Positions 37,051 through 47,138 of a stretch of 64,000 nt of DNA are shown piece after piece. A program made the position numbers and the translations under genes. This stretch comes from Pseudaestuariivita rosea (lineage in GTDB: Bacteria; Pseudomonadota; Alphaproteobacteria; Rhodobacterales; Rhodobacteraceae): NCBI RefSeq assembly GCF_017592335.1, contig NZ_JACNMP010000012.1, positions 1-64,000 on the forward strand, read 5' to 3'. Under the pieces are notes generated by a model, which was given only the letters and a program-made list of their open reading frames with translations, had not been told where the DNA came from and did no database searches. Numbering within the stretch: the stretch's first letter is position 1; the number at the start of each line of letters is the position of its first letter.

Positions 37051-37076
37051 CGACCCCAATCGGGGTCGTTTTGCTT
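37051..37076 (+). terminator. Rho-independent terminator after the DUF6280 gene
   Basis: CGACCCC / GGGGTCG perfect seven-base stem, loop AATC, followed by TTTTGCTTT. Confidence 0.88.
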
Positions 37077-37122
37077 TGTCGGCATGGATTGCAGATCCGG
37101 ACTATCGGCGGATGAGGTACAG

Positions 37123-38574
37123 ATGACACGTGCGATCATGATCCAGGGGGCCGGGTCAAACGTCGGCAAGTCCCTGATTGTCGCCGGTTTGGCCCGTGCC
37201 TTTGTCAATCGCGGGTTGCGTTTGGCCCCGTTCAAGCCGCAGAATATGTCCAATAACGCAGCCGTGACAGCCGATGGCGGTGAAATAGGGCGGGCCCAGG
37301 CGCTTCAGGCGCTGGCCGCGCGCATCGAACCGACCGTTGACATGAACCCTGTGCTTTTGAAGCCCGAAAGTGAAACCGGCGCCCAAGTGATCGTTCAGGG
37401 CAAATGGGTCGGAAACCTTGGCGCCAGGGGATACACCGAAACGAAGACGGCACTGATGCCCCGCGTTCTGGAAAGTTTTGATCGACTTAAGGGAACCGCA
37501 GATCTGATCCTGGTCGAGGGCGCTGGCAGTCCGGCTGAGGTCAACCTGCGCGCGGGCGACATCGCGAACATGGGCTTTGCCTTGGCCGCTGATGTTCCAG
37601 TGGTCCTGGTGGGCGACATTGATCGTGGCGGCGTGATCGCACAGCTGGTGGGCACATATCAGGTGCTGGATCAAACAGATCGCCATCAGATCAAGGCTTT
37701 TTGCATCAACAAATTCCGCGGCGACGTTTCGCTTTTTGCTGATGGCATGACGGCGATCGAAGCGCAGACGGGCTGGTCGTCTTTGGGTGTTTTGCCGTGG
37801 TTTCCAGATGCGGCCAGGTTACCCGCCGAAGACGCCTTGGATATTGTCGGGTCAGGGACTGGTCCGGTCAAGATCGCCGTCCCACGGCTTTCCCGTATTG
37901 CCAATTTTGATGACCTTGATCCGATTGCCGCAGAGCCGGATGTTCAGTTGCAGTTTATCGAACCCGGGCACCCGCTGCCCGGCGATGCAAAGCTGATCAT
38001 TCTGCCAGGCACAAAATCCACACTGGCCGAGCTGAAATTTTTCCGCGACCAAGGATGGGATATTGATCTGCGCGCCCATGTGCGGCGTGGCGGGCATGTT
38101 TTGGGTCTGTGCGGTGGCTATCAGATGCTGGGGCGCATGGTTGCTGACCCGCATGGGCTTGAGGGCACGGCGGGCCACACGCCGGGTCTGGGGTTACTGA
38201 GTGTCGAGACCACTATGCAACCTGACAAGGCCGTACGGCAGGTGCAGGGAAAAGAGATCGCGACAGACCACGCTGTCAGCGGCTATGAAATTCACATCGG
38301 TCAGACGACTGGTGCAGACTGTGGTCGCCCATGGCTGATGATTGACGGTCAACGCGCCGGTGCCATGTCAGAGGATGGACGGATCAAAGGATGCTATGTT
38401 CACGGTATTTTTCAATCCGATACCTTCCGAACAGCGTTCCTGAAAACTGTTGGCGGCAGTGGACGTCAAACCAGCTATGGTGCAAAGGTCGAAACGGTAC
38501 TGGACACACTGGCCGCGCATCTTGAACAGCACCTGGATCTGGACATGCTGGAAAGTCTGGCGGCTGAGGTTTAG
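37123..38574 (+). CDS. cobQ: Adenosylcobyric acid synthase
   Basis: 483 aa from ATG 37123 (GAGG upstream). N-terminal ATP-dependent domain [22 protein letters not shown] and [12 protein letters not shown]-terminal glutaminase with the CobQ nucleophile region [15 protein letters not shown] and a late His (GCYVHGIFQ). Amidates cobyrinic acid a,c-diamide in B12 synthesis. No cobalamin riboswitch is visible upstream, since the terminator lies directly before it. Ends 4 bases into the convergent PopZ-like gene. Confidence 0.95.
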   Translation: MTRAIMIQGAGSNVGKSLIVAGLARAFVNRGLRLAPFKPQNMSNNAAVTADGGEIGRAQALQALAARIEPTVDMNPVLLKPESETGAQVIVQGKWVGNLGARGYTETKTALMPRVLESFDRLKGTADLILVEGAGSPAEVNLRAGDIANMGFALAADVPVVLVGDIDRGGVIAQLVGTYQVLDQTDRHQIKAFCINKFRGDVSLFADGMTAIEAQTGWSSLGVLPWFPDAARLPAEDALDIVGSGTGPVKIAVPRLSRIANFDDLDPIAAEPDVQLQFIEPGHPLPGDAKLIILPGTKSTLAELKFFRDQGWDIDLRAHVRRGGHVLGLCGGYQMLGRMVADPHGLEGTAGHTPGLGLLSVETTMQPDKAVRQVQGKEIATDHAVSGYEIHIGQTTGADCGRPWLMIDGQRAGAMSEDGRIKGCYVHGIFQSDTFRTAFLKTVGGSGRQTSYGAKVETVLDTLAAHLEQHLDLDMLESLAAEV

Positions 38575-39131
38575 TTCAGTTCCTGGCTGGCAAGCGCGCG
38601 ATGAATTTCGCGGCGGACCAGTTTGCGCACATTCCGCGTAATACGTTCGCCCAGTTCACCCTGCAGTTCCTGCCGAACCAATTCGGCAACCAGATCACGC
38701 AGGGCGTCTTCGTCAAACCCGCCATCGTCCGAAGCAAAAATGTCGATGTTTTCGTCATCGTCATTCTCAAGAATGGCGTCATCAAGATCGTCTTCAACAA
38801 CCGTTTCGGGTTTCTTCGCCGAAAAAGGCTGTTCAGGTGCAATCTTGGGGGTATCGGTTTTGACCTCTGCGACCGGCTTGTGATCGGAAAAATCAACAAC
38901 CTCAAGTTTTGGCCGTTCCACTGTTTTTTCCTGGGCCGGTTCGGACACACTGTCCGAAGTGACTTCGACATCTTCAACAGATTTCACTTCGGAAATCCGT
39001 TGCGTATCCGACAGCAGCAAACGTTCCGCTGGCGCGTTCTTTGAGGCAGCCACTTTTGGGTCTTCGGCGACAAGACGTCTTATCGAAGACAAGACGTTTT
39101 CAATTTCATTATTTTTTAGCGCGTCAGACAT
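38571..39131 (-). CDS. PopZ-like polar organizing protein (DUF2497-like)
   Basis: 186 aa. Short N-terminal helix [18 protein letters not shown], like PopZ EILASIRRII; a long acidic, Pro/Glu/Asp/Val-rich middle (about 30-140) and a C-terminal helical end ([20 protein letters not shown] ... RRE). This three-part plan is that of Caulobacter PopZ. The pcm-like, tolC, popZ-like order is also seen in other alphaproteobacteria, where valS follows; valS is missing here. Overlaps the cobQ end by 4 bases. Confidence 0.65.
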   Translation of the reverse strand: MSDALKNNEIENVLSSIRRLVAEDPKVAASKNAPAERLLLSDTQRISEVKSVEDVEVTSDSVSEPAQEKTVERPKLEVVDFSDHKPVAEVKTDTPKIAPEQPFSAKKPETVVEDDLDDAILENDDDENIDIFASDDGGFDEDALRDLVAELVRQELQGELGERITRNVRKLVRREIHRALASQELN

Positions 39132-39203
39132 TTCAAAATGACCTCAAGAATCTTCAGGGGTCATATTACATTTCGAATCGTTTTGCGGCAAGTAAAGAGA
39201 ATC

Positions 39204-40616
39204 TTATTGCTTACCTAGTGCACGCAAAACACGGTCAAGCTGCCGTCCCTGCTGGCTGCGGTTGGTCGGGCCATCCTTGACCATGTTGTAATAGGCCGCC
39301 GGATCATAGGTTTGAATACCCAGATTCAGATAGTCGGCTGTCAGCAAACCCATGGAGGACAGAACCTGATAATAGGCGATATATTCCTGAGTCGAGGCAT
39401 CGATCAGATCGTTGGTCGCGTCCAGCAATTCCTGTTCGGCATCCAGAACGTCCAGCGTGGTTCGTGCGCCCAAGGTGGCTTCTTCACGAACGCCTTCGAA
39501 AGCAACGCGCGCCGCCCGCACCTGTTGCTGGCTGGCTTGAATACTGGCGCGGGCAACGCGCAGGTCGGCATAGGCATTACCAACATTCTGACGCACATCA
39601 TTGACGACGATATGCAGGCCAGCGCGCTGTTGATCACGGCGGGCCATGGCCTGGCGGACCAATGATGACAGCCGCCCACCCTGATAAATCGGTTGGCTTA
39701 GGGTGATGTTGACGCCCTGACTGCGGGTGTCGACATCATTTGTTGAATCCAGCCCGTAGACACCACCGCGTTCCCGTTCCAGCCCGATATTACCCGACAG
39801 ATTAACCGATGGGCCCATTGCGGCTTCGGCCTGTTGAATCTGCAATTCGGACACGGACACAAGGCGTTGCGCGCGACGGATATCGGGATGGTTACGTTGT
39901 GCAAACTGCACGGCCTCATCTTCGGACCGGGGCAGGCTGGGCAGGCCGGGGGGTGTTGCAAGAGTGCCGGGCGCACGGCCAACGGCATTGCGATATTCTT
40001 CACGGGACCGGGCCAGCTGACCTTCGGCGGCGGCCAGATTGCTGCGGGCGGCGGCCAGACGGGCTTCGGCCTGGGCAACGTCGGTTCGCGTGATCTCACC
40101 TACTTCAAAACGGTCACGGGCGGCACGCAGCTGTTCGGTGATCACACGCACGTTGTTGCGGCGCAGACCCACCGTTTGTTCTTCGCGCCGGACGTTCATA
40201 AAGGCGATGACCGCGCGAAGCAGGATCTGCTGTTCAACCGCGACCAATGCTTCGCGTGTGGCCAGCACGTTTTCCTTGGCACCGTCAATGGCGAAACGTG
40301 TTCGGCCACTATCAAACAAAGTGATTTCAGCCGAAAGACCGACCGAGGCCGACAATGACCATCTGTCTGTTGTGTCACGGTCAAAGGTCGATGACCCGCC
40401 GTATCCTGCGCTGACAGAGTAACTGATAGCAGGCCGCAATCCGGCCAAGGCCTGGGCCACATCTTCATCTGCGGCCCGAAGAACAGCTTGTTGCTGATCC
40501 AAAAGACCCGACTGCCGATACGCGCCGATCAGGGCATCTGTAAGGGTTTCAGCATGTGCAGAAACCGAAATACATAATGCCGTAGCAGTGGCGCCGAATA
40601 CCTTGATATAGTTCAC
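39204..40616 (-). CDS. tolC: TolC-family outer-membrane efflux/type I secretion protein
   Basis: About 470 aa from GTG 40616, which gives a good signal peptide (FGATATALCISVSAHA); a TTG at 40640 is in frame. Two OEP repeats with long alpha-helical hairpins (for example LRAARDRFEVGEITRTDVAQ and ASIQASQQQVRAARVAFEGV). Outer channel for type I export or efflux. Possibly serves the RTX-Hint protein. Confidence 0.92.
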   Translation of the reverse strand: MNYIKVFGATATALCISVSAHAETLTDALIGAYRQSGLLDQQQAVLRAADEDVAQALAGLRPAISYSVSAGYGGSSTFDRDTTDRWSLSASVGLSAEITLFDSGRTRFAIDGAKENVLATREALVAVEQQILLRAVIAFMNVRREEQTVGLRRNNVRVITEQLRAARDRFEVGEITRTDVAQAEARLAAARSNLAAAEGQLARSREEYRNAVGRAPGTLATPPGLPSLPRSEDEAVQFAQRNHPDIRRAQRLVSVSELQIQQAEAAMGPSVNLSGNIGLERERGGVYGLDSTNDVDTRSQGVNITLSQPIYQGGRLSSLVRQAMARRDQQRAGLHIVVNDVRQNVGNAYADLRVARASIQASQQQVRAARVAFEGVREEATLGARTTLDVLDAEQELLDATNDLIDASTQEYIAYYQVLSSMGLLTADYLNLGIQTYDPAAYYNMVKDGPTNRSQQGRQLDRVLRALGKQ

Positions 40617-40703
40617 TTGCCTGCCCACCAATTCTGTCAAAAGAGCACGTCTATAAACGCTTATGATTTTTGCTATATAAATATCTTGCGGCGTTTTACG
40701 ATG

Positions 40704-41357
40704 TCAAAGCTGAAAACTTTGGGTCTTCCAAAATCCGCCTAATATGGGCGCACCTGCGTTAAATATGAAACGCCAACTGACCAAACCGTCGTTTTTATAG
40801 CCGATTTTAACCTGTCCAAGCGCCCCATCCATGAAAATCGCCGCAATGCGGCCGTTGTTTTTCAGTTGATCAAGAATGGTCTGAGGCACCTCTTGGACGC
40901 CGCCCTGAATAGTGATCACATCAAAGGGTCCGTGTTTGACCGCACCTTGATCCAGTGGGCCTTGCAGCACAGCAGCGTTGTCGATGCCCTGGTCCAGCAA
41001 TGTTGCTTGCGCGGTTTCGGCCATGGCGTTGTCTTCCTCAACGGCGACCACGGCTTCGGCCATATGCGCGATCAGTGCCGTTGAATAGCCCAAGCCGCAC
41101 CCAAGATCCAAAACCAGTTCATCGGGTTCGATATTCAGGCCATCCAGTATCTTGGCCAGCGTGCGTGGCTCAAGCAAGACACGGTCATCGGACAGTTCCA
41201 GATTTTCGCCGATGTAGGCGGTCTCGCGCTGGCTATCGGGCACATAGAGTTCCCGCGGCACGCTGAGCATCGCATCGATGATCGGGAACTTCGTCACGTC
41301 CGAGGGACGCACTTGCGTATCAACCATCATGCGGCGGCGGGTGGCAAAATCACTCAT
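40704..41357 (-). CDS. Protein-L-isoaspartate O-methyltransferase family protein
   Basis: 217 aa from ATG 41357 (MSDFATRRRMMVDTQVRP). SAM-binding motif LDLGCGLGYSTALIAHMAE and PCMT-type RMMVDTQVRPSDVTKFP. Repairs isoaspartyl residues in the classical family, but the Rhodobacterales member next to tolC may differ. Precedes tolC by 87 bases. Confidence 0.87.
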   Translation of the reverse strand: MSDFATRRRMMVDTQVRPSDVTKFPIIDAMLSVPRELYVPDSQRETAYIGENLELSDDRVLLEPRTLAKILDGLNIEPDELVLDLGCGLGYSTALIAHMAEAVVAVEEDNAMAETAQATLLDQGIDNAAVLQGPLDQGAVKHGPFDVITIQGGVQEVPQTILDQLKNNGRIAAIFMDGALGQVKIGYKNDGLVSWRFIFNAGAPILGGFWKTQSFQL

Positions 41358-41440
41358 CTGTCGTCTCTGTCCTGGGCACGTTTGCTGCGTTTTGCCACAA
41401 TGGCAGGCGGGCAGCAATGATGGATCACTATCCCGCGGGA

Positions 41441-42367
41441 TTAAACACCAAGGCACCAGCGCATGATCGCCTTTTGGGCGTGCAGACGATTTTCAGCCTC
41501 GTCAAAGATCACGGAACTGGGGCCATCCATGACGGAACTGGTGGCCTCTTCTTCACGATGGGCGGGCAGGCAGTGCATGAAGAGCGCGTCAGATTTGGCA
41601 TGCGCCATCAGGTCGTCATTCACCTGATAGGGCCGCAGCAGGTTGTGGCGGCGTTCGCGGGCGGACTGGGCATCATGCATACTGACCCATGTGTCTGCGA
41701 CCACCAGATCAGCGCCATCGACGGCTTTGAAGGGATCGCGTTCGATCCGGATATCCACGCCTTTGGATCGGGCCAGATCGACAAATTCCTGTTCTGGGTC
41801 AAGCACTTCTGGTCCCGTAAAAGTCAGGTCAAACCCGAACTGGCCCGCAGCATGCAGGAAGCTGGCACAGACATTGTTACCGTCGCCCGTCCAGACAACC
41901 TTTTTGCCCGCAATCGGGCCACGATGTTCCTCAAAGGTCATGACATCGGCCATGATCTGACAGGGGTGCGTGCGGTCGGTCAGACCGTTGATCACAGGCA
42001 CGGTGGCATATTCTGCCATCTCGGTCAGGACAGTTTCGTCGAATGTGCGGATCATGATCAGATCGACATAGCGTGACATAACGCGGGCGGTATCGGCAAT
42101 GGTTTCACCGTGCCCAAGCTGCATGTCATTGCCTGACAGAACCATGGTTTGCCCACCCATCTGACGGACACCCACATCAAAGCTGACCCGTGTGCGGGTC
42201 GAAGGCTTTTCAAAGATCAGCGCCACCATATGACCGGTCAGCGGCAATTCATCGTCCGGTGTGCCCCTTGGGCGGCCATTGCGGGCAGTTTTCATCTGTT
42301 TGGCGTGATCGATCATCGACCGCAGATCAGTGGGGTCGGTTTTATGGATATCAAGGAAGTGGTTCAT
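41441..42367 (-). CDS. argF: Ornithine carbamoyltransferase
   Basis: 308 aa from ATG 42367. Carbamoyl-phosphate site STRTRVSF, ornithine/CP motif [11 protein letters not shown], and the C-terminal [12 protein letters not shown] with the ornithine-binding Cys. Makes citrulline. Follows argD at 79 bases, with a strong hairpin between the two genes. Confidence 0.96.
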   Translation of the reverse strand: MNHFLDIHKTDPTDLRSMIDHAKQMKTARNGRPRGTPDDELPLTGHMVALIFEKPSTRTRVSFDVGVRQMGGQTMVLSGNDMQLGHGETIADTARVMSRYVDLIMIRTFDETVLTEMAEYATVPVINGLTDRTHPCQIMADVMTFEEHRGPIAGKKVVWTGDGNNVCASFLHAAGQFGFDLTFTGPEVLDPEQEFVDLARSKGVDIRIERDPFKAVDGADLVVADTWVSMHDAQSARERRHNLLRPYQVNDDLMAHAKSDALFMHCLPAHREEEATSSVMDGPSSVIFDEAENRLHAQKAIMRWCLGV

Positions 42368-42393
42368 TTTGTTTCGCTTTTTCTTATGGACCG

Positions 42394-42443
42394 GCGGGGG
42401 CTGCCTGCCCCCGCACCCCCGGGAGTATTTGGGGAACAATAAA
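42394..42443. repeat. Hairpin plus GAGTATTTG motif between argD and argF
   Basis: GCGGGGGC (42394-42401) pairs perfectly with GCCCCCGC (42407-42414), loop TGCCT. Next to it is ACCCCCGGGAGTATTTGGGG, a unit common in Rhodobacteraceae spacers and related to the core of the 23189-23276 hairpin. As it splits the argD-argF transcript, it might attenuate argF or mark an mRNA processing site. Confidence 0.75.
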
Positions 42444-42446
42444 GGA

Positions 42447-43625
42447 TCAGGCCACCTGCTTCAGGCTGGCGGCGGCTTTATCAAGGCGATCTATGGCCTG
42501 CGCTATGTCGCTATCGGTGATATTCAGCGCGGGCAGCAGGCGCACGACATTATCCGCCGCGGGAACGGTGATGACGTGGTTTGCATAACCAGCCGCGACG
42601 ACATCGGCATTTGGCGCCTTGCATTTCAGGCCCAGCATCAGGCCGCTGCCGCGCACGCTTTCAAAGATATCGGGGTGGTTGGCGACCAGGCCCTCCAGCT
42701 TTTGTCGCAGCAGGCCGGCGGTGCGATTGACCTGATCCAGAAAGGCGGGGTCGGCCACATGATCCATCACTGCGCATCCGACGGCACAGCCCAGGGGGTT
42801 GCCGCCATAGGTCGATCCGTGCGTGCCGGCGGTCATGCCGCTGGCGGCATCTTCGGTCGCCAGAACGGCACCCAGGGGGAAACCGCCGCCGATGCCCTTG
42901 GCCACCATCATGATATCGGGGGTGATCCCGGCCCATTCGTGAGCAAAGAGCTTGCCAGTGCGGCCAACGCCGCATTGCACCTCATCCAAAATCAGCAGAA
43001 TGCCGTGTTCATCGCACAGATCGCGCAGGCCCTTCAGGCATTGGTCGGGCACGGTGCGAATGCCGCCTTCGCCCTGAATGGGTTCGATCATGATGGCGCA
43101 GGTCTGATCCGAGACAGCGGCCTGCAGCGCTTCGTGATCGCCGAAGGGCAGATTGGTGAAGCCGGGCAGCAGGGGACCGAAACCCTTCGTCATCTTTTCC
43201 GACCCGGCAGCCGCGATGGCGGCCGAGGACCGGCCATGAAAGGCACCTTCGAATGTTATGATCTGGGTGCGATCGGGCTGGCCTTTGTCATGGAAATATT
43301 TACGCGCCATCTTGACCGCCAGCTCGCAGGCCTCGGTCCCGGAATTGGTGAAAAAGACTGAATCAGCGAATGTTGCGTCCACCAGTTTATCGGCCAAGGC
43401 CTGTTGTTGCGGGATATGATACAGGTTCGACACATGCCAAAGCGCGGCGGCCTGATCGGTGACGGCCTTGACCAGATCGGGGTGCGCATGCCCCAGGCAG
43501 TTCACCGCAATACCCGCGCCAAGGTCCAGATATCGGGTTCCGTCCGCCTCGATCAGCCAAGAGCCTTCGCCTTTGACGAATGTCAAAGGCGCGCGTGTAT
43601 ATGTCGGCAGTACAGACGGGATCAT
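42447..43625 (-). CDS. argD: Acetylornithine aminotransferase
   Basis: 392 aa, ATG 43625 with AAAGGA upstream. Class III PLP fold: [48 protein letters not shown] and [12 protein letters not shown] with the PLP lysine. Makes N-acetylornithine in arginine synthesis and often acts on succinyl-DAP too. Leads argF. Confidence 0.95.
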   Translation of the reverse strand: MIPSVLPTYTRAPLTFVKGEGSWLIEADGTRYLDLGAGIAVNCLGHAHPDLVKAVTDQAAALWHVSNLYHIPQQQALADKLVDATFADSVFFTNSGTEACELAVKMARKYFHDKGQPDRTQIITFEGAFHGRSSAAIAAAGSEKMTKGFGPLLPGFTNLPFGDHEALQAAVSDQTCAIMIEPIQGEGGIRTVPDQCLKGLRDLCDEHGILLILDEVQCGVGRTGKLFAHEWAGITPDIMMVAKGIGGGFPLGAVLATEDAASGMTAGTHGSTYGGNPLGCAVGCAVMDHVADPAFLDQVNRTAGLLRQKLEGLVANHPDIFESVRGSGLMLGLKCKAPNADVVAAGYANHVITVPAADNVVRLLPALNITDSDIAQAIDRLDKAAASLKQVA

Positions 43626-43857
43626 TGCGATTGTCCTTTAAAGTGAGGCTTTTGAGTGCCGGAGCGATCAAGCCAAGTCAAGTTTTAGGAAAAAAATGTG
43701 CAAAAGCACAAAAGAAACAGCGTCGCGATCAGCGACGTCGGCGAACGATATATACGCAGTGTTTCATATTGTCCGTATATCGGATTTTCCGTGCTTGTCC
43801 AGTTTGCTGTTCAAAACGCGCCTTGCACCAACGATCAGCCTGTGCCATCGCGCGATT

Positions 43858-44757
43858 ATGGTCGATTCAAAAAACAACCCCGCAGTTGCCATCGTTTTTA
43901 TGCTGGTAGCGACCGTTTTTATTGCGGGGACGACCCTGATGGCAAAGACCCTGGGCACGGATATGCTGGGGCCAAAGCTGCATCCCCTGCAGATTACATT
44001 TGGCCGGTTTGCCTTTGCATGGTTGGTGTTGGTCGCTTTTTTACCTTTTCTTTTCAGTCACTTGAATACACGGCCCAATATGGGCCTGCATATTGCCAGA
44101 ACGACCTGCGGGGCGGGCGGTGTGACATTGATGTTTGCCGCTGTGGCCTTTATTCCGCTGGCCGATGCGACGGCGATCAGTTTTCTGAACCCTGTCTTCG
44201 GGATGATATTTGCGTTTTTCTTCTTGCGCGAACGTGTCGGGCCATGGCGGTGGACGGCTGCCGTGATTGCGCTGTTTGGTGCGATGATCTTGCTGCGGCC
44301 GGGGCCGGATACCTTTCGGCCCGAGGCGCTGCTGGCTCTTGGGGCAGCCTTGATCCTGGGGTTTGAGCTAATTTTCATCAAGAAACTGTCAGGCCGCGAA
44401 ACACCCTATCAGATTTTGCTGACCAATAACTCAATCGGGTTGTGCATGGTCACTGTCGCGGTGCTGTTTGTCTGGCAAGCCCCGACGGCCCAGCAATGGC
44501 TTGCGCTGGCGGGGGTCGGTGTGTTGATGGCCTGTGCGCAGGGCTGTTTTGTCAACGCGATGCGCCGGGCAGATGCCAGTTTCATCGTCGTCTTCAGCTA
44601 TGCGACACTGGTATTCGCAGCGCTTTATGACGCTGTTTTATTTGACGTTTTCCCCGACTGGGTGTCGATACTGGGGGCCGCAACGATCCTGTCTGGCGCA
44701 TTCCTTATGGCGTGGCGCGAAGGCCGCGTCAGGCCTTCAGCCGATAGCCGCGCTTGA
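43858..44757 (+). CDS. DMT/EamA-family transporter
   Basis: 299 aa from ATG 43858 (no clear ribosome site; the frame is open further upstream). Ten membrane helices in two EamA halves, e.g. TLMFAAVAFIPLADATAISFLNPVF and ALGAALILGFELIFIKKLSG. Substrate unknown. Its end overlaps the convergent ABC-2 permease by 29 bases. Confidence 0.88.
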   Translation: MVDSKNNPAVAIVFMLVATVFIAGTTLMAKTLGTDMLGPKLHPLQITFGRFAFAWLVLVAFLPFLFSHLNTRPNMGLHIARTTCGAGGVTLMFAAVAFIPLADATAISFLNPVFGMIFAFFFLRERVGPWRWTAAVIALFGAMILLRPGPDTFRPEALLALGAALILGFELIFIKKLSGRETPYQILLTNNSIGLCMVTVAVLFVWQAPTAQQWLALAGVGVLMACAQGCFVNAMRRADASFIVVFSYATLVFAALYDAVLFDVFPDWVSILGAATILSGAFLMAWREGRVRPSADSRA

Positions 44758-45532
44758 ACCAGTACCAACACAGCACCACAAGGCCGATACTGGCCGCAGA
44801 ACAGACCACCAGCCCTAGCCAGGGTGAGCTGTCCGACACGCCCAGAACACCATACCGCACACCGTCGATCAGATAGAAAATCGGGTTCCAATGGGTCAGA
44901 GTCTGCATAATCGGTGGTAGACTGTCGATCGAATAGAAGGTGCCCGACAGGAAAGCCAGCGGCGTAACAATGAAATTGGTGATCGCGGCCATCTGGTCGA
45001 ATTTATTGGCAAAAATAGCCGCAACGATGCCAAGTGCCCCCAGCATAATGGACCCAAGCAACACGAAAATCAGCGCCCACAGCGGGTGTTGAATGCCGAT
45101 CCCCAGAAAGGCCAGCATGCCGACACCGATGGCAAGTGCCACCAGAACCCCACGCCCGACACCACCGGCGATGTAGCCCAGGACCAGCTCAAGCGGTGAA
45201 AGGGGCGGCATCAGGGTATCGACGATGTTGCCCTGAACCTTGGCGATCACGATCGAAGACGATGTGTTGGCAAAGGCGTTCTGTATCACCGTCATCATCA
45301 GAATACCGGGGGCCAGAAACGCGATAAAGGGTTGGCCCATGACCTCGCCGCGTCTGGGTCCGATGGCCAGATTAAAGATTAGCAGGAACAGGCCTGCGGT
45401 CACAAGGGGCGCGGCCAGGGTTTGCGTCCAAACGGCCAGAAACCGGCGAACTTCACGTTCGGACAGCGTGTAAAGCCCCATCCAGTTGATGCGACCGAAG
45501 CGTCTGACACCCATCTGTGTTGAATCTGCCAT
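44729..45532 (-). CDS. ABC-2 type transporter permease
   Basis: 267 aa, about six membrane helices, with MMTVIQNAFANTSSSIVIAKVQGNIVDTLMPPLSPLELVLGYI and FYSIDSLPPIMQTLTHWNPIFYLIDGVRYGVLG, as in the ABC-2 (NodJ-like) family. The ATPase subunit is not next to it. Substrate unknown; this family in Rhodobacterales is often annotated for polysaccharide or drug export. Confidence 0.88.
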   Translation of the reverse strand: MADSTQMGVRRFGRINWMGLYTLSEREVRRFLAVWTQTLAAPLVTAGLFLLIFNLAIGPRRGEVMGQPFIAFLAPGILMMTVIQNAFANTSSSIVIAKVQGNIVDTLMPPLSPLELVLGYIAGGVGRGVLVALAIGVGMLAFLGIGIQHPLWALIFVLLGSIMLGALGIVAAIFANKFDQMAAITNFIVTPLAFLSGTFYSIDSLPPIMQTLTHWNPIFYLIDGVRYGVLGVSDSSPWLGLVVCSAASIGLVVLCWYWFKRGYRLKA

Positions 45533-45641
45533 CTTTCCCCCACCAGTCGCTTGTATCTTTGGTCTGCGTGACTAGAATAGGGTCTTGGCCAAGAACTCAA
45601 CCCCGATGCGGCCTGTTTTTATTTGCTACGAAGGAAAGCCC

Positions 45642-46208
45642 ATGTCCTGGACCGATGAACGCGTCGAAATCCTCAAGAAAATGTGGGGCGAAGGACAGTC
45701 CGCAAGCCAAATTGCCAAGGAATTAGGCGGGGTTACGCGGAATGCGGTGATTGGCAAGGTGCATCGCCTTGGGTTGTCGAACCGTGCCGGATCGGGCGGC
45801 GGGGCCAAGACGGCGGCCAAGGATAAGGCGGCGCCAAAGGCTGAGGCGAAGGCGAAGCCAGCGGCGCGCAAACCAGCAGAAAAGGCCAAACCAGCGCAGA
45901 CTGATGCGAAACCCGTGGTGCCCATGCGTAAGGCGATCATTCCTGCGGGCCAACCATTGCCACCGCAGCCGTCGGCCAACGAAATCAGTCCCGAGGCGCT
46001 GGCCAAGGTCAATGAGGTTGAGAAAAAAGCCAAGAAAATCAGTCTGATGGAGCTGACCGAGCGGACGTGCAAATGGCCGGTTGGCGACCCTGCGACCGAA
46101 GATTTCTGGTTCTGCGGGCTACCGGTCCAGGCCGGAAAACCCTATTGCGAAGCCCATGTCGGCGTAGCGTTTCAACCCATGAGCACCCGCCGCGACCGCC
46201 GCAGGTAG
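45642..46208 (+). CDS. gcrA: Cell cycle regulator GcrA
   Basis: 188 aa from ATG 45642 (AAGGAAAGCCC upstream). N-terminal MSWTDERVEILKKMWGEGQSAS and TRNAVIGKVHRLGLS form the GcrA DNA-binding helix-turn-helix; an Ala/Lys-rich linker follows; the C-terminal TCKWPVGDP ... FCGLPVQAGKPYCEAH binds sigma70. GcrA acts with sigma70 at promoters with CcrM-methylated GANTC sites. Confidence 0.95.
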   Translation: MSWTDERVEILKKMWGEGQSASQIAKELGGVTRNAVIGKVHRLGLSNRAGSGGGAKTAAKDKAAPKAEAKAKPAARKPAEKAKPAQTDAKPVVPMRKAIIPAGQPLPPQPSANEISPEALAKVNEVEKKAKKISLMELTERTCKWPVGDPATEDFWFCGLPVQAGKPYCEAHVGVAFQPMSTRRDRRR

Positions 46209-46278
46209 ACGCAAGTTTAGCATTCCAAACAAAACGCAACGTCATCTGGGTTAACGCACCGCTCAGTGCCAAAATCGC

Positions 46279-46299
46279 ATGTGCAAATTGCACATTTTT
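46279..46299 (+). terminator. Palindrome with T-run after gcrA
   Basis: ATGTGCAAATTGCACAT is a perfect palindrome with a central A and is followed by TTTTT. Reads as a terminator for gcrA, 70 bases after its stop, but an operator is also possible. Confidence 0.55.
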
Positions 46300-46477
46300 G
46301 ATGTTTTCGGATGGCTTCAATACACAGTTTCTGACAATTCGTACGTTTTGTACGCAGGTTTTGTGCGAACTGAAAATGGCGTTTGTACGATTCTTCCGTT
46401 GCAACAAGGGGCGTCAATGCGCGCGTCTTGGCGGGGTTTAGTTAACCAATCGCCAGCGTTAACGATTTGCGGCGCCA

Positions 46478-46846
46478 ACAGAATGCGCTTGTCAAACTGT
46501 TGCAATCTATCGCGCCGAAAGTGATGGCCCTTATCCAAAGCACAACATCTTTAGTGCATCCAGTTTCACAACCGAGGATGATGAGGTGTTCTGAGGCGAT
46601 GACCGTCTGGAGGATGCTATTGCGTGGGCGGCGAGTGTTACGTTGTGTCGTCGTGATACTCTGGGTGAAAATATGAGTGAGCGGCGCAGTATCTGTTTTA
46701 GCCCACGTCTGTTTTGGCCTGCGCCAAAATTATTGCCGCTGAGGGGCTCACAAAACCAAAATAGACTACATGACGCTAGCAAGTCCGCATTATCCAAATC
46801 GCCACCGCCAGCGGCAGCAGCAAAGTCAAGGCCATCAAAACGTTGA
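46478..46846 (+). pseudogene. Possible coding relic with in-frame stop
   Basis: One frame reads plausible protein on both sides of a TGA at 46592: SDGPYPKHNIFSASSFTTED ... GDDRLEDAIAWAASVTLCRR. No start codon with a ribosome site and no family was recognised. It could be the remains of a gene, or chance. Confidence 0.25.
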
Positions 46847-47000
46847 TCACAGGCGTCCGATCGAAATTTTTCATACCGATCGCTGCAAGCAGAGTTTCTT
46901 TGAGGTTAAATCGGTTATGATCGGCAACAATGGCCGTTAGCAAAACCGCCAGAGGCCAAAAGGCCAAATGCACCCAGACCAGGCCACCATTGCATAGCAA
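46776..47000 (-). CDS. Possible small two-helix membrane protein
   Basis: 74 aa from a TTG at 47000. Two hydrophobic stretches (VHLAFWPLAVLLTAIVA and INVLMALTLLLPLAVAIWIM) are separated by a polar loop DHNRFNLKETLLAAIGMKNFDRTP. The aromatic and charged residues at the ends look like a real membrane protein, perhaps the tail of a longer one. No family known, start weak. Confidence 0.4.
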   Translation of the reverse strand: MLCNGGLVWVHLAFWPLAVLLTAIVADHNRFNLKETLLAAIGMKNFDRTPVINVLMALTLLLPLAVAIWIMRTC

Positions 47001-47138
47001 AACGAGCCCCCCGTTTCTAATCCCTTCAATAGACTGGGCAATCTAGGTCATTTTTGCAAGGCTTACGATTGCTTTATGAGTCCATTGGGCGAACTCATTG
47101 TGCAGAGCGTTTCAGTTTTTAGGAGCGATGCATTTGTT

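Larger units (their letters stand above)
46209..47138. other. Gene-poor 0.9 kb stretch after gcrA
   Basis: Contains the palindrome at 46279-46295, several GTACG half-sites around 46340-46390 (CGTACGTTTTGTACG is one pair), a possible coding relic at 46478-46846 and a possible small membrane protein on the other strand at 46776-47000. No gene in it is certain. Confidence 0.5.

Noticed and set aside
37024-37122. Cobalamin riboswitch upstream of cobQ
   Set aside because: Only a plain terminator and about 45 bases separate the genes; no B12-box found.
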